Positions 38,274 to 46,613 of a stretch of DNA of 48,637 nucleotides are shown here, one piece after another (position 1 is the first letter of the stretch; every line of letters starts with the position of its first letter). The position numbers and the translations under genes are program-made. Source of the stretch: a virus; the IMG/VR virus record IMGVR_UViG_3300028920_000098, positions 1 through 48,637 of that record; one strand, 5' to 3'. The notes beneath the pieces were generated by a model. It saw only the letters and a list, made by a program, of their open reading frames with translations. It ran no database searches and was not told the DNA's origin.

Positions 38274-41200
38274 TGCCTTCGGTCGGATATCGAAAGCCGT
38301 CCCCCGCAATGATGGACGAATATCTCCGAATGGGGGTCCGCGATCCGGCAATAATTCTCGGCGTGAAGAATGAGTGGACGCAGGCAGAGAAGGAAGAATG
38401 GGCCAACACGTTTCGCTCAGAGATACGGCCTGCAGAGCAGCGAGCCAGGGATGAGGATCGTAGAAGGCGGCAGGCTTACCGAGAGCAAGTTCGATTGGCA
38501 GCGGAGGCGAGAGCCGTTGGCGAACGTCCTGTTCTGGCCAGAGACATAGCGCAAGGCATTAGGGGGGGGGTGGCCGACATAGCATCACTTACAGCAAGGC
38601 CGTTTGCTCCCGATGCTGCCGATATGGTTACGAGAACAATGCAGAGGGAGGAGCAGGCTCACGCGATCGCAGAGAAAGGAGGCGTAATCCCTGATATTCT
38701 TCAGAGGGGGCTGCGCGGAGCTACGAGATCCTTGACTCAGGCTAGCTTGCTTAGCCCGCTGGGGCCATACGGGATTATCGCTGGCTTCGGGCTGTCGCGA
38801 GGGAATCAAGCCATAACGGAAGCGAACGATGCTGGGCTGACCGGCAAGAAGAAATGGGGATACGTTGGCCGTGCAGCGGCGATTGAGGGTGGGATTGCTG
38901 CGGCATTCCAACTCGTAGGTGCTGGTGGTCTTGAGAAAGTCTTAGGCGGGGGGCAACAACTCACCCGAGCCGGATTGAAGGAAGTATTGAAGCAGACGGG
39001 GGTCGCAATGCTGCAAGAACTCCCGGAAGAGAATCTGACCGAGATCCTAGACCAGTACAACCAGGCCGCAGCCGGATTAGGGGAAGGCGTGACCTGGGAA
39101 AGCGCGCTGGACATAATAAAGAACACGACGATACAGACGGCAATGGCTGTTGGCTTTGCCAGTGGATACCGTGGTATAGGGGCACAAGAGGCGCTTCGAA
39201 ACCAGGATGCGTTAGCCAAAGATCTGGCCCAGTCATTCGGGATCCCAGAGGCTCGCGTGAGAGAGGCAATACAGAATTCGGCAAAGGCGAAGGACTTCGA
39301 TGCTGCGCTGGGCAGGAAACTGGAGGAAGAGTCGCTGAAGGCCGACCTCGGGGTGGCACTTTGGGCCAGAAGGAACCGGGAGCAGGCAGGCGAATTGCGG
39401 GATATCGAGGCACCGAGCCGCAAGGATTTCACCAGCCGTGGTCTACCGGCCCTCCAGAATGCCACTGAGAGGCGCCAGTTCGTCGATAGGCTGCGAGAAA
39501 TTGCTGAAGCTACAGAGACACCCCCGGAGGAGATCCCCGCTCCAGAGGCCGTACAGGAGCCCACAGGGGCCGCTCCAGAGGAAGTCGTACAGGAGCCCAC
39601 AGAGGGTGTCGAGAGACGTGTGGATCTGGCTTTCCGCAAGCGGGTTGAAGAAATGACCCCAGAAGAGAGAAAAGTCGCCCTTTTGACTTCCGAGCGTGTT
39701 CCAGGAATGCCGAACAAGCGGGCTTGGGACGAAGGCGAAACCAATGGGGTGCATCACGTAAGCGGCGATGAATTCCAACAGCGTAACGAAGTTCGCGACG
39801 ATTTTGGGTCATACGATATTGACGATTTCAAGACCGAGATCAACGATAAGCTGGGGCATGAAGCCGGTAACAAGATAATCGAGTTCGTCGGAAATGCCTT
39901 GGCTGAAGCGCAGACTGAGAGTACAGTTGAGACGGCAGAGGCAGCGAGGAAGATACTCGCAGAAACGAAAGCCGAAGTCGTTGATACTGAGGGAAAGGTA
40001 CACTCCCTAACGATAGGATTCAGCTATGGCGCAGGAAAAACCGAAGGAGAAGCAGAAGCAGCCCTCCAGCGTGACAAGAGGCAGCGTAAACTTCTCGGTG
40101 AACGTCGAGGGGCAAGAGATGTCCCTGGGGGAGTATTGGGAGAAGGCGAAGCCCGGGGCCAAGTTGATGATCGACGGGAAGTTGATCGCGGAGAAGAAGT
40201 AGAAGTCCCACCAGCAGTTACCACCGAGACCGTATCGCAAGCCTTCCCCGGTAGCACTGTCGAAGCGAGACCAGAGGCCGATGGCTGGAGCGTAACGCTA
40301 CCCGACGGCCGCAATGTCGAGGTACGTGCCGAAGCAGACATACCGGTCGATGTCTCCGCAGTCATGCGAGCCTACGATATCTCCGAGGCTGAGGCCCAGG
40401 AGATGGCTCGGGCTGGGGTCGCCGGCGCGGTGATACCGCCAGGCGTCAGCATGGAGCTCTCAGACGGTCGAGTTATCACCCCATCAGAGATCACGGTCCT
40501 CATAGACCCCAAGAACGCGAACGAGAGAACGATCCGGCATGAAGCCCTGCACGTTGCCAGGCAGCTAGGGCTATTCGAGACCAAGGAAGGTCGTCGGATA
40601 TGGGAATCGTTGGAAGAGGAGTACGGAACCGAGGAGGGGATTGCAGAGGCTAGGGAGGAATGGGACAAACCAGAGGGCCTTTGGCCAAGGATCCGACAGT
40701 TCTTCCAGAGGCTATTCTCGCGGTTTGGGATTCAACTAGATCCCGAGGCTGCCGTTGCGGAGACATTCTCAGAACGGTTTTGGGGTCAAGCGGCAGAGGC
40801 GGCTGGGCGTGAGCCGCAGTACAGCCTGGTAGGTGAGCGCCTCGAGGACGAGCAGCGACCGGAGCCTATCGCCACCACGAGCATCAAGAACGAGGTAGTC
40901 AACGAGCTCCGGCGCCTCCGGGGCCAGGGTGAGCTCGAGGGTGTGGATCCTGAGAGTCAGCAGGAGTGGTTGAACGCCGCAAGCGATACTCTCTCTAGCG
41001 ATCCGGCAGCGGGGGAACGCTTGGTCAATGAGCTAATCAAGGTAGCGCGGAACCTGAGTGATCGGGAAGTGGCAGTCCTACAGATGTACTACCGCTCCGC
41101 AAACAACGAATTCGAACGCCTCTCCGATGAGCTCTTCGAGGCCACCAAGGCTGGCGACGAGACAAAGGCTGCCACAGCCCAGGCCGCCGTCATAGAGCAG

Positions 41201-44200
41201 ATGGCTATCCTTGGAAAGATCGAAGAAGCGACCAAGGCTGCGGGAAGGGAGTGGGGCCGAGCAGGTGTGGCCCGTCAGATTTCTCTGGCGAAGGACTTCT
41301 CTCTCGCCGGCATGGTGCGTAGGGCCAGGGTTGCGAAAGGCGGCCAGGAGCTTACTACGGACGAACATGCCCAGATATCCAAGATGGCACGTCAGATCAA
41401 GGATCTGGAGAAACGACTGGCCCAGAAGTCGGCACAGATCGACGACGTTGACCGAAAGGCCACGATCGACAAGCAGCTTGAGCAGGACGTAGCACAGTCC
41501 AAGAAGCGTCGAGTCTACAAGAAGAAGCAGAAGCTCGAGACCAGACAGAAAGACGCTCTAGCGAAGGTCAGGACCGCCTGGGAGGCCCTTGGAAACTCCT
41601 TTGTCGAGAAGCCGGGACCGCCGCCGCCTGGGGTCCGTTACCAGATAGCCAGGGAGGGAGCGCCTGCCGCAGCTCCCGAGCCGGTAGCCGCTTCTAAGGA
41701 ATTGGGTACTGCCGCTGCCGAGATGGCACAGGTGTACGTGGACATGGGGGTGACAAACTTCCGTGAGTTCTGGTCGATCGCCAGACAGTACCTTGGGCAG
41801 AACGCGGTGCAGGCCGAGGCTGTATTCCGTTCAGCATGGGATACGGCTTCCGAGGCAGCCGGGCCAGGGCCGGAATTGGATATGGTGGATGTGACTGGGA
41901 TCAGCCGCGAAGCCAGGCAAATCCAGCGACGGCTTGTAGAAGCTGGGCTGCGCGATCGAGACCAGATTGTCGACATCGTACACGCCTCACTCCAGGATTC
42001 ATTGCCAGAGCTGACCCGAAGACAGGCGATGGACGCCCTCAGCATGTACGGGCAGTTCTCTCCCCTCTCCAAGGAAGAAGTAGATCAGGTCGTGCGGGAC
42101 ATCAACGGGCAACTCCAGCAACTTGCCAAGCTCAAGGATATGGAGGCTGGGGAGGCCCCGAAGAAGACCGGTAGAGAGCGGCGAACACCAAGCGAGGAAG
42201 AGCGGCATCTCATCCAGCAGGTCAACGAGGCCAAGAAGCGCGGCGGCTTTGAGGTTACGGATCCAGAGACCCAGCTACGGTCGGCGCTGGATGCTGCGAA
42301 GAGAGCAACCAGGAACCGCATTGCTGACCTGGCTTGGGAGATAGAGAAGCGGGAACGGATCGTCCGGAAGACATCAGAGCTCGAGGCTGACTCGGAGCTG
42401 AAGGCTCTACGTGCCGAGCGTGACGCACTTCTCGAAGCCCATAGGGAGATATTCCCACCGAAGAAGAAGCCTCTCACACGGGAACAGCGGATCGCTGCTG
42501 CGAATAGGGCTCTCGACCGTGCCATAACCGATCTGGAGAAGCGCCTGGGAGAAGGGGACATTTCCCCGAAAGCTAAGCCTGCACCACTCTCCACGCCCGA
42601 GCTAAACGCCAAGCGAGCTAGGCTGGGGGCCCTCCGGGCACAGCGGGACGCGTTACGTGCTGCGGCGAACCCGAAGATGACCCCAGAGGAGAGAGCGCGT
42701 CGAGCCTACGAGTCGAATCTGAAGCGGCGTATAGCCGACTACCAAGAGCGAATTGCCCAGAAAGAGTTCCAGCCGAGAAAGAAGGAGCCCCGGCAGCTCT
42801 CCGCGTCTGAGCTGAGACTCAAGCGGCGCCTGGAGGACGTAAAGAGCCAATTCTACGAGGCGGCAGCCAAGTGGCACCTGGAGAATCTAAGCCCAATCGG
42901 GAGGGCAGGGGACATCCTGAGAGAGACGGCCCACCTATCTCGTGCCGCAATGACCGCTATTGACCTTTCGGGCGTGCTTCGCCAGGGCGCACTGGCCGTC
43001 TACTCACACCCAATGTTGGCGAAAAAGGCTGCTGCAGAGATGATGAAAGCTCTCGTGAGCAAGCAAGCAGAGTTCAATTCTGCCGAGAGGATCCGTAACG
43101 ACCCCCTGGGGCAGTTTGCTGAGACCGCCGGCTTGAGCATTACCAGCGACGATGGGCCAATTAGCCGCCAAGAAGAGGCATTTATGGGGCGATGGGCCAA
43201 GAAAGTGCCAGGGATCGCAGCCAGCGGGCGAGCATACACGACATTCCTAAACAATATGCGATTCGGGCTATTCAAGCTCATGGTCGACAAGCTCGGGAGG
43301 TCTGGACAAGTTACGCTTGACGAGGCGAAGGTAATCGCAAAATACATCAATGTCGCAACCGGACGGTCATCTAACTTCAGGATTTTCGGGCTATCTGCCG
43401 CAGATGTAAACACGGTATTCTTTGCGCCACGATATGTGGCCTCGCGATTCCAGTATCTCGCCATGCCGTTCTACCTGCCCTTTATGAAGACCTCCTTGCG
43501 GGTCAAGAAGGCCATAGCTGCAGAGTACGCTCGGACATTCTCTGGTGCGGCCGTATTCATTGGCTCCCTCATGGCATTGGGGTACTTGGCAGCAGATGAT
43601 GACGATGATGAACCAGTCTTTGAGACCGACCCACGCTCAGCCAACTTTCTGAAGATTAGAATCGGAGAGACCCGAATCGACCCAATGGGGGGACTGTCTC
43701 AAACGATTGTCGTCGCTGCCCGGATCGCGCCTAGATTTTTGGGCGGCGGGAGAATCAAGACGGCTGAGGGAAAAATCAAGGAGTTGGGGGAGAAGGGGCA
43801 GAAGTACAAGCCAACTACACGATGGACAATCGCAGGCCGATTCCTACGCACGAAGCTCGCTCCGGTTCCCGGGGCAGGCGTGACCGCATTGAACGACATG
43901 ATAAATGTGGTCGGAGAGAAGGAGACAATGGCCTCTCTCAGCGGCCAGCTATTCCTGCCTCTGTCTCTGCGCGATGTCAAGGACAGTATGCAGGCCCACG
44001 GCGTAGCCAAGGGTACGGCAGTCTCCATCCTTGCCATTTTCGGGGCTGGAGTACAGACCTACGGGCCCAAGACGAGCTACCTGGACGCCACGGGGGAGGA
44101 GCGCGAGAAGATATTCAAGCGGGACCTGAAGCAGATCATGTGGGACGATCCGCCCCTGGCCTATAGTGAGTTCCTGGATGCCGAGCAACTGAAGAAGGTC

Positions 44201-44482
44201 GACGAGGCTAGGCGTTACGACGTCGGCAAGCTCATCACAGCGGCCACGGACAACGAGCCCACGAAGAAGGGGAAGACCGCGGAGGAGTACGAGGAAGCCG
44301 TCAAGAAGTGGACGAATGCTCGCACCAACGCCCTAAAGAGACTCTCTGGTGCCCGAGAGGAGCAGGCCATCGACGACTTCCGACTCTACTGGCGGAAGAA
44401 GCAAGGCTACAAGGTTGGCAGCGAGGCATGGCAGGCCCGCTTTCGCGCCCTGAAGAAACTCGGCCTCAAGAAGACGAAGTAA
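38273..44482 (+). CDS. Giant injected polyvalent protein with HEALH and GGDEF-like segments
   Basis: A 2069-residue protein. Residues about 160-230 are hydrophobic and Gly-rich (IIAGFGLSRGNQAI, AAIEGGIAAAFQLVGAGG) and may insert in membranes. Residues about 460-610 have GGDEF-like pieces out of usual order: GMPNKRAWDE, then SGDEF (about 496), then YDIDDFKTEINDKLGHEAG (about 514). RHEALHVARQLG (about 755-766) is a zincin HExxH motif. Coiled coils follow (about 990-1540). The C-terminal 500 residues resemble large polyvalent-protein associated domains. It would be packaged, injected and act on the host or DNA at entry. The site around 585-643 hosts a nested ORF. Confidence 0.75.
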   Translation: MPSVGYRKPSPAMMDEYLRMGVRDPAIILGVKNEWTQAEKEEWANTFRSEIRPAEQRARDEDRRRRQAYREQVRLAAEARAVGERPVLARDIAQGIRGGVADIASLTARPFAPDAADMVTRTMQREEQAHAIAEKGGVIPDILQRGLRGATRSLTQASLLSPLGPYGIIAGFGLSRGNQAITEANDAGLTGKKKWGYVGRAAAIEGGIAAAFQLVGAGGLEKVLGGGQQLTRAGLKEVLKQTGVAMLQELPEENLTEILDQYNQAAAGLGEGVTWESALDIIKNTTIQTAMAVGFASGYRGIGAQEALRNQDALAKDLAQSFGIPEARVREAIQNSAKAKDFDAALGRKLEEESLKADLGVALWARRNREQAGELRDIEAPSRKDFTSRGLPALQNATERRQFVDRLREIAEATETPPEEIPAPEAVQEPTGAAPEEVVQEPTEGVERRVDLAFRKRVEEMTPEERKVALLTSERVPGMPNKRAWDEGETNGVHHVSGDEFQQRNEVRDDFGSYDIDDFKTEINDKLGHEAGNKIIEFVGNALAEAQTESTVETAEAARKILAETKAEVVDTEGKVHSLTIGFSYGAGKTEGEAEAALQRDKRQRKLLGERRGARDVPGGVLGEGEARGQVDDRREVDRGEEVEVPPAVTTETVSQAFPGSTVEARPEADGWSVTLPDGRNVEVRAEADIPVDVSAVMRAYDISEAEAQEMARAGVAGAVIPPGVSMELSDGRVITPSEITVLIDPKNANERTIRHEALHVARQLGLFETKEGRRIWESLEEEYGTEEGIAEAREEWDKPEGLWPRIRQFFQRLFSRFGIQLDPEAAVAETFSERFWGQAAEAAGREPQYSLVGERLEDEQRPEPIATTSIKNEVVNELRRLRGQGELEGVDPESQQEWLNAASDTLSSDPAAGERLVNELIKVARNLSDREVAVLQMYYRSANNEFERLSDELFEATKAGDETKAATAQAAVIEQMAILGKIEEATKAAGREWGRAGVARQISLAKDFSLAGMVRRARVAKGGQELTTDEHAQISKMARQIKDLEKRLAQKSAQIDDVDRKATIDKQLEQDVAQSKKRRVYKKKQKLETRQKDALAKVRTAWEALGNSFVEKPGPPPPGVRYQIAREGAPAAAPEPVAASKELGTAAAEMAQVYVDMGVTNFREFWSIARQYLGQNAVQAEAVFRSAWDTASEAAGPGPELDMVDVTGISREARQIQRRLVEAGLRDRDQIVDIVHASLQDSLPELTRRQAMDALSMYGQFSPLSKEEVDQVVRDINGQLQQLAKLKDMEAGEAPKKTGRERRTPSEEERHLIQQVNEAKKRGGFEVTDPETQLRSALDAAKRATRNRIADLAWEIEKRERIVRKTSELEADSELKALRAERDALLEAHREIFPPKKKPLTREQRIAAANRALDRAITDLEKRLGEGDISPKAKPAPLSTPELNAKRARLGALRAQRDALRAAANPKMTPEERARRAYESNLKRRIADYQERIAQKEFQPRKKEPRQLSASELRLKRRLEDVKSQFYEAAAKWHLENLSPIGRAGDILRETAHLSRAAMTAIDLSGVLRQGALAVYSHPMLAKKAAAEMMKALVSKQAEFNSAERIRNDPLGQFAETAGLSITSDDGPISRQEEAFMGRWAKKVPGIAASGRAYTTFLNNMRFGLFKLMVDKLGRSGQVTLDEAKVIAKYINVATGRSSNFRIFGLSAADVNTVFFAPRYVASRFQYLAMPFYLPFMKTSLRVKKAIAAEYARTFSGAAVFIGSLMALGYLAADDDDDEPVFETDPRSANFLKIRIGETRIDPMGGLSQTIVVAARIAPRFLGGGRIKTAEGKIKELGEKGQKYKPTTRWTIAGRFLRTKLAPVPGAGVTALNDMINVVGEKETMASLSGQLFLPLSLRDVKDSMQAHGVAKGTAVSILAIFGAGVQTYGPKTSYLDATGEEREKIFKRDLKQIMWDDPPLAYSEFLDAEQLKKVDEARRYDVGKLITAATDNEPTKKGKTAEEYEEAVKKWTNARTNALKRLSGAREEQAIDDFRLYWRKKQGYKVGSEAWQARFRALKKLGLKKTK
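40026..40202 (+). CDS. Nested 58-residue ORF within the polyvalent gene
   Basis: An ATG at 40026, with AGGA eight bases upstream, opens a 58-codon frame (+1) inside the giant gene. The product has balanced composition: a Lys/Gln-rich start (AQEKPKEKQKQPSSV), then RGSVNFSVNVEGQEMSLGEY and a KLMIDGKLIAEKK end. In the main frame the same DNA codes an Arg/Gly-rich linker (GERRGARDVPGG and onward), which is what one expects of an overprinted region. It may be an expressed small protein or a remnant of a captured gene. Confidence 0.45.
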   Translation: MAQEKPKEKQKQPSSVTRGSVNFSVNVEGQEMSLGEYWEKAKPGAKLMIDGKLIAEKK

Positions 44483-44676
44483 TTCCACCGAATTACTTCG
44501 CGCAATTACTTCGCATATCGTGGAGAACGTGGAGGGTCGGCCTAATTAGGTGGAGATGCTGATATCGCCGCGGATGGGCCGATTCTCGGCATTCCTAAAT
44601 TCGGAGATTAGGAAAACTCTCCACGGAGCGTAGAGGGTTTGTAGCGAAGCGAAGTAATTCCACGCAATTGTTTCGC
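44475..44676. ncRNA. Nested inverted-repeat element after the giant gene
   Basis: GAATTACTTCGC (44490-44501) pairs perfectly with GCGAAGTAATTC (44649-44660). Inside, CGTGGAGA (44519-44526) pairs with TCTCCACG (44618-44625), enclosing hairpins GCCGA/TCGGC (44578-44590) and TTCCTAA/TTAGGAA (44592-44614) and a palindrome CCTAATTAGG (44541-44550). The 5' arm can instead pair locally with CGAAGTAATTC (44475-44485), which contains the giant gene's stop codon. Two exclusive folds are therefore possible. Candidates are a non-coding RNA, a replication origin or a processing/termination element. Confidence 0.45.
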
Positions 44677-44737
44677 ACGGAGACCCCTATAGTAGAGTGG
44701 GGAGCTGACAGGGGTGTTAGACGGGGTGCCAAGTAGT

Positions 44738-44820
44738 TTGAGACTCCATTCTCAATTTTGTAATTGACAGGCTTTGAGAATAGGAGTACCTTCCCTACAG
44801 ATGGTTCTCAAAGATTCTCA
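44738..44820. promoter_or_regulatory. Cluster of TTTGAGA-type boxes before the HTH gene
   Basis: Boxes are TTTGAGACT (44738-44746), ATTCTCAAT (44748-44756), CTTTGAGAAT (44772-44781), GTTCTCAAAG (44804-44813) and GATTCTCAGG (44813-44822), in both orientations. The two boxes at 13953-13970 have the same core. A plausible regulator is the HTH protein encoded just downstream, but this is not shown. Confidence 0.45.
44764..44792 (+). promoter_or_regulatory. Candidate promoter of the right-hand early operon
   Basis: A consensus -35, TTGACA (44764-44769), is followed after 17 bases by TACCTT (44787-44792), a poor -10. A TTTGAGA-type box lies in the spacer, so binding there would block polymerase. 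The HTH gene starts at 44835. Confidence 0.38.
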
Positions 44821-44834
44821 GGAAAGGGGCCAGC

Positions 44835-45077
44835 ATGGCCGAGGACAGTAGCAACCTCGTGACGGTCGAGGAGCTGGCGAAGATGGTGCGGAAGTCGGTG
44901 CCGACGATCTACCGCCACCTGAAGTACGGGGTCCCGAAGAAGCAGAGCAGAGGGCTGTCCATTGACGTGGGGCAGCTACCTGACGTCTGGGTGGGCGGCA
45001 ACCGGTTCTGGTACAGGTCTGCGGTAGAGAAGCTGATCGAGGAAGCGAAGGAAGCCAGGGAGGCCATGCGTGAGTGA
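44835..45077 (+). CDS. Small helix-turn-helix protein (MerR/excisionase-like)
   Basis: Eighty residues with GGAAAGGGGCCAGC before the ATG. Residues 8-30 (LVTVEELAKMVRKSVPTIYR) form a winged helix-turn-helix of the excisionase/helix_turn_helix_17 kind, with RHLKYGVPKK as the wing. The GGNRFWYRSAVEKLIEEAKE part is also typical of that fold. It may regulate the early operon, auto-regulate through upstream boxes, or be a recombination directionality factor for the recombinase. The evidence does not separate these. Confidence 0.75.
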   Translation: MAEDSSNLVTVEELAKMVRKSVPTIYRHLKYGVPKKQSRGLSIDVGQLPDVWVGGNRFWYRSAVEKLIEEAKEAREAMRE

Positions 45078-45381
45078 CCGCGAGAGGCTCGTCTCTCTCA
45101 CCCCGAAAGAGGGTGTGGAGTTGACAGACCAGGAGGAGAAGTGCCGAGAGGCGCTGGAGACGCTGGCAAACTGGAGGGTTGAGGAGCTGCTCCGCATGGA
45201 GAGAGAATACCCCGAGCTCCTCTCCATCGTCAGGGGGCTGGCAAAGATACGGCAGTTAGCCGACGACAGCACCCCGCTCGTATCCAACCAAGGCCAAGCC
45301 CTCGACGGCTATTCGGAGTTGGCGATGTACCGCAAGCTGGCGGAGAAGGCCCAGGCGTTCAAGGAGAGCCCCGGTGACTAA
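45070..45381 (+). CDS. Helical protein of unknown function
   Basis: A 103-residue protein starting at GTG 45070, overlapping the HTH gene by eight bases. The all-helical sequence (TDQEEKCREALETLANWRVE, ELLSIVRGLAKIRQLADD) has no motif. The phrase LLSIVRGLAKIRQLA resembles LLIVRELAEMEPE in the next gene, so the two may be distant relatives. Confidence 0.6.
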   Translation: MSDRERLVSLTPKEGVELTDQEEKCREALETLANWRVEELLRMEREYPELLSIVRGLAKIRQLADDSTPLVSNQGQALDGYSELAMYRKLAEKAQAFKESPGD

Positions 45382-45673
45382 GGACGGCGAATACACCCCG
45401 GAGGAGAAAGCCTTCCTGGAGATTCTGCACGAGCCGCTCAGTAAGGCGCTGAAAGGCTGGTTGCGAAAGGATCTGCTGGAGTGGATGGCGGAGATCCTGC
45501 TTATCGTCAGAGAGTTGGCGGAGATGGAGCCGGAGGCCGACAAGAACTACGGCACGGCGTACTGCCGCATCTGCGGACAAGAGGACACCGTAGACCGCGA
45601 GGGTAGGCCGGGAATCATCCACGAGCCCGACTGCCTATGGCTGCGGGCGCAGAAGTTCAAGGAGAAGGCATGA
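45374..45673 (+). CDS. Small protein with a CxxC/HxxxC group
   Basis: Ninety-nine residues from GTG 45374. Helical front (EKAFLEILHEPLSKALKGWL), a repeated-type helix (EILLIVRELAEMEPEA), then CRICGQEDTVDREG (about 64-77) and IIHEPDCLWLRAQ (about 81-93). Three Cys and a His would suit a zinc finger. Function unknown. It overlaps both neighbours by short junctions. Confidence 0.62.
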   Translation: MTKDGEYTPEEKAFLEILHEPLSKALKGWLRKDLLEWMAEILLIVRELAEMEPEADKNYGTAYCRICGQEDTVDREGRPGIIHEPDCLWLRAQKFKEKA

Positions 45674-45855
45674 AGGGGAAGCGAATCAAGCGTCTTGAGG
45701 AGATCGAGAAGCTAGGCCGGGTGTGCGTCTGCTGGGAGGGCAACGGTAGTCTTGTGAGAACGTCTGCGGCCTGTTTCGTTGGCTTCCCCTTGCGGAAGGC
45801 ACTGGCCCTACTGAGGCGAGGGCTTTGGGTCTACAAGAAGAAGGAGAAGGCATGA
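45670..45855 (+). CDS. Small basic protein of unknown function
   Basis: Sixty-one basic residues from ATG 45670, where it overlaps the previous stop. A short charged helix (RIKRLEEIEKLGRVCVCWE) leads into FVGFPLRKALALLRRGLWVY. The final KKKEKA codons carry the next ribosome site (AAGGAGAAGGC). No function can be assigned. Confidence 0.57.
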   Translation: MKGKRIKRLEEIEKLGRVCVCWEGNGSLVRTSAACFVGFPLRKALALLRRGLWVYKKKEKA

Positions 45856-46613
45856 AGGCAAACGACAAAGTTCTGTACCTGGGTCAGCCAGGAACCATCT
45901 TGTGCGAGCTCCCAGAGGGAACCTGCCTGGTCGAGGTCGACGGCTGGGAGGACGAAGAGGGGTACTCAGAGGGGATTCGGGTGATCGCATCTCGCCACGA
46001 CGTTGCCCCGATAGGAACCAATCCCTTTGCCAAATATCACGAAAAGGGACGGGCGCTCAGGGAGCAACTCTGCGACCTACGGGCACAGATCCGTGAGGCG
46101 GTAAAGTTGCGCGATGACGCCAGGGCTGGCATCCAGGCTCGTGCCGGGGAAAGGGTGGCCCTGCAGCGAGTCCTAGACTATCTGGACGGGAAGCTCACCT
46201 GGGCCCTGGAGTTAGGCTACAGGATGCAGATTGTCCGCGTCGAGGACTTGCGGTGCCAATGCAACCCCAGAGACCTGAAGCTCATTTCTCTGTTCGGCGA
46301 CTCCAACGGAGACCTGAATTTCCGCGTCGGTCACTACAGCGATGGATCGGGGATGGGAAGCCACGAGATAGAGTTGTTCCCGAGCAAGGAAGATGCGATC
46401 CAGCGTGCCAGGGAGGCCGTTGATGAAGTGCTCGCAGACGATATAAAGCGGCTCTGTGCCGATGCGCTAATCGAGGAGTACGGCTTCGATTCCGCCCTGA
46501 TCCGTGAGCACAAGAAGTTTGTGGCGGAACGGAAGGCAGAGGAAGGCCGTGCCCGCATAGCCCTGCTGCAGAAGGAAATCGACCAGTTGAAGGCGGAGGC
46601 CACCAATGCCTGA
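45852..46613 (+). CDS. Unknown protein upstream of the recombination genes
   Basis: A 253-residue protein from ATG 45852 (overlap ATGA). It has a small beta domain at the front (NDKVLYLGQPGTILCELPEG), then a helical coiled region (LREQLCDLRAQIREAVKLRD), a Cys pair (LRCQCNPRD), and a long coiled end (about 190-250; RKAEEGRARIALLQKEIDQL). Domain content is not recognised. Being coupled to the nuclease gene, it may be an accessory of the recombination pair. Confidence 0.62.
   Translation: MKANDKVLYLGQPGTILCELPEGTCLVEVDGWEDEEGYSEGIRVIASRHDVAPIGTNPFAKYHEKGRALREQLCDLRAQIREAVKLRDDARAGIQARAGERVALQRVLDYLDGKLTWALELGYRMQIVRVEDLRCQCNPRDLKLISLFGDSNGDLNFRVGHYSDGSGMGSHEIELFPSKEDAIQRAREAVDEVLADDIKRLCADALIEEYGFDSALIREHKKFVAERKAEEGRARIALLQKEIDQLKAEATNA

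Larger units (their letters stand above)
44483..44834. other. Gene-free region before the HTH operon
   Basis: This stretch of 352 bases has no supported gene. The left two thirds form the nested inverted repeats; the right third (44738-44820) has regulator boxes and a candidate promoter. An open frame crossing from the giant gene (to 44562) is only its out-of-frame shadow. Confidence 0.6.

Noticed and set aside
44308-44562. 84-codon plus-strand ORF at the end of the giant gene
   Set aside because: It is an out-of-frame shadow running into inverted repeats.
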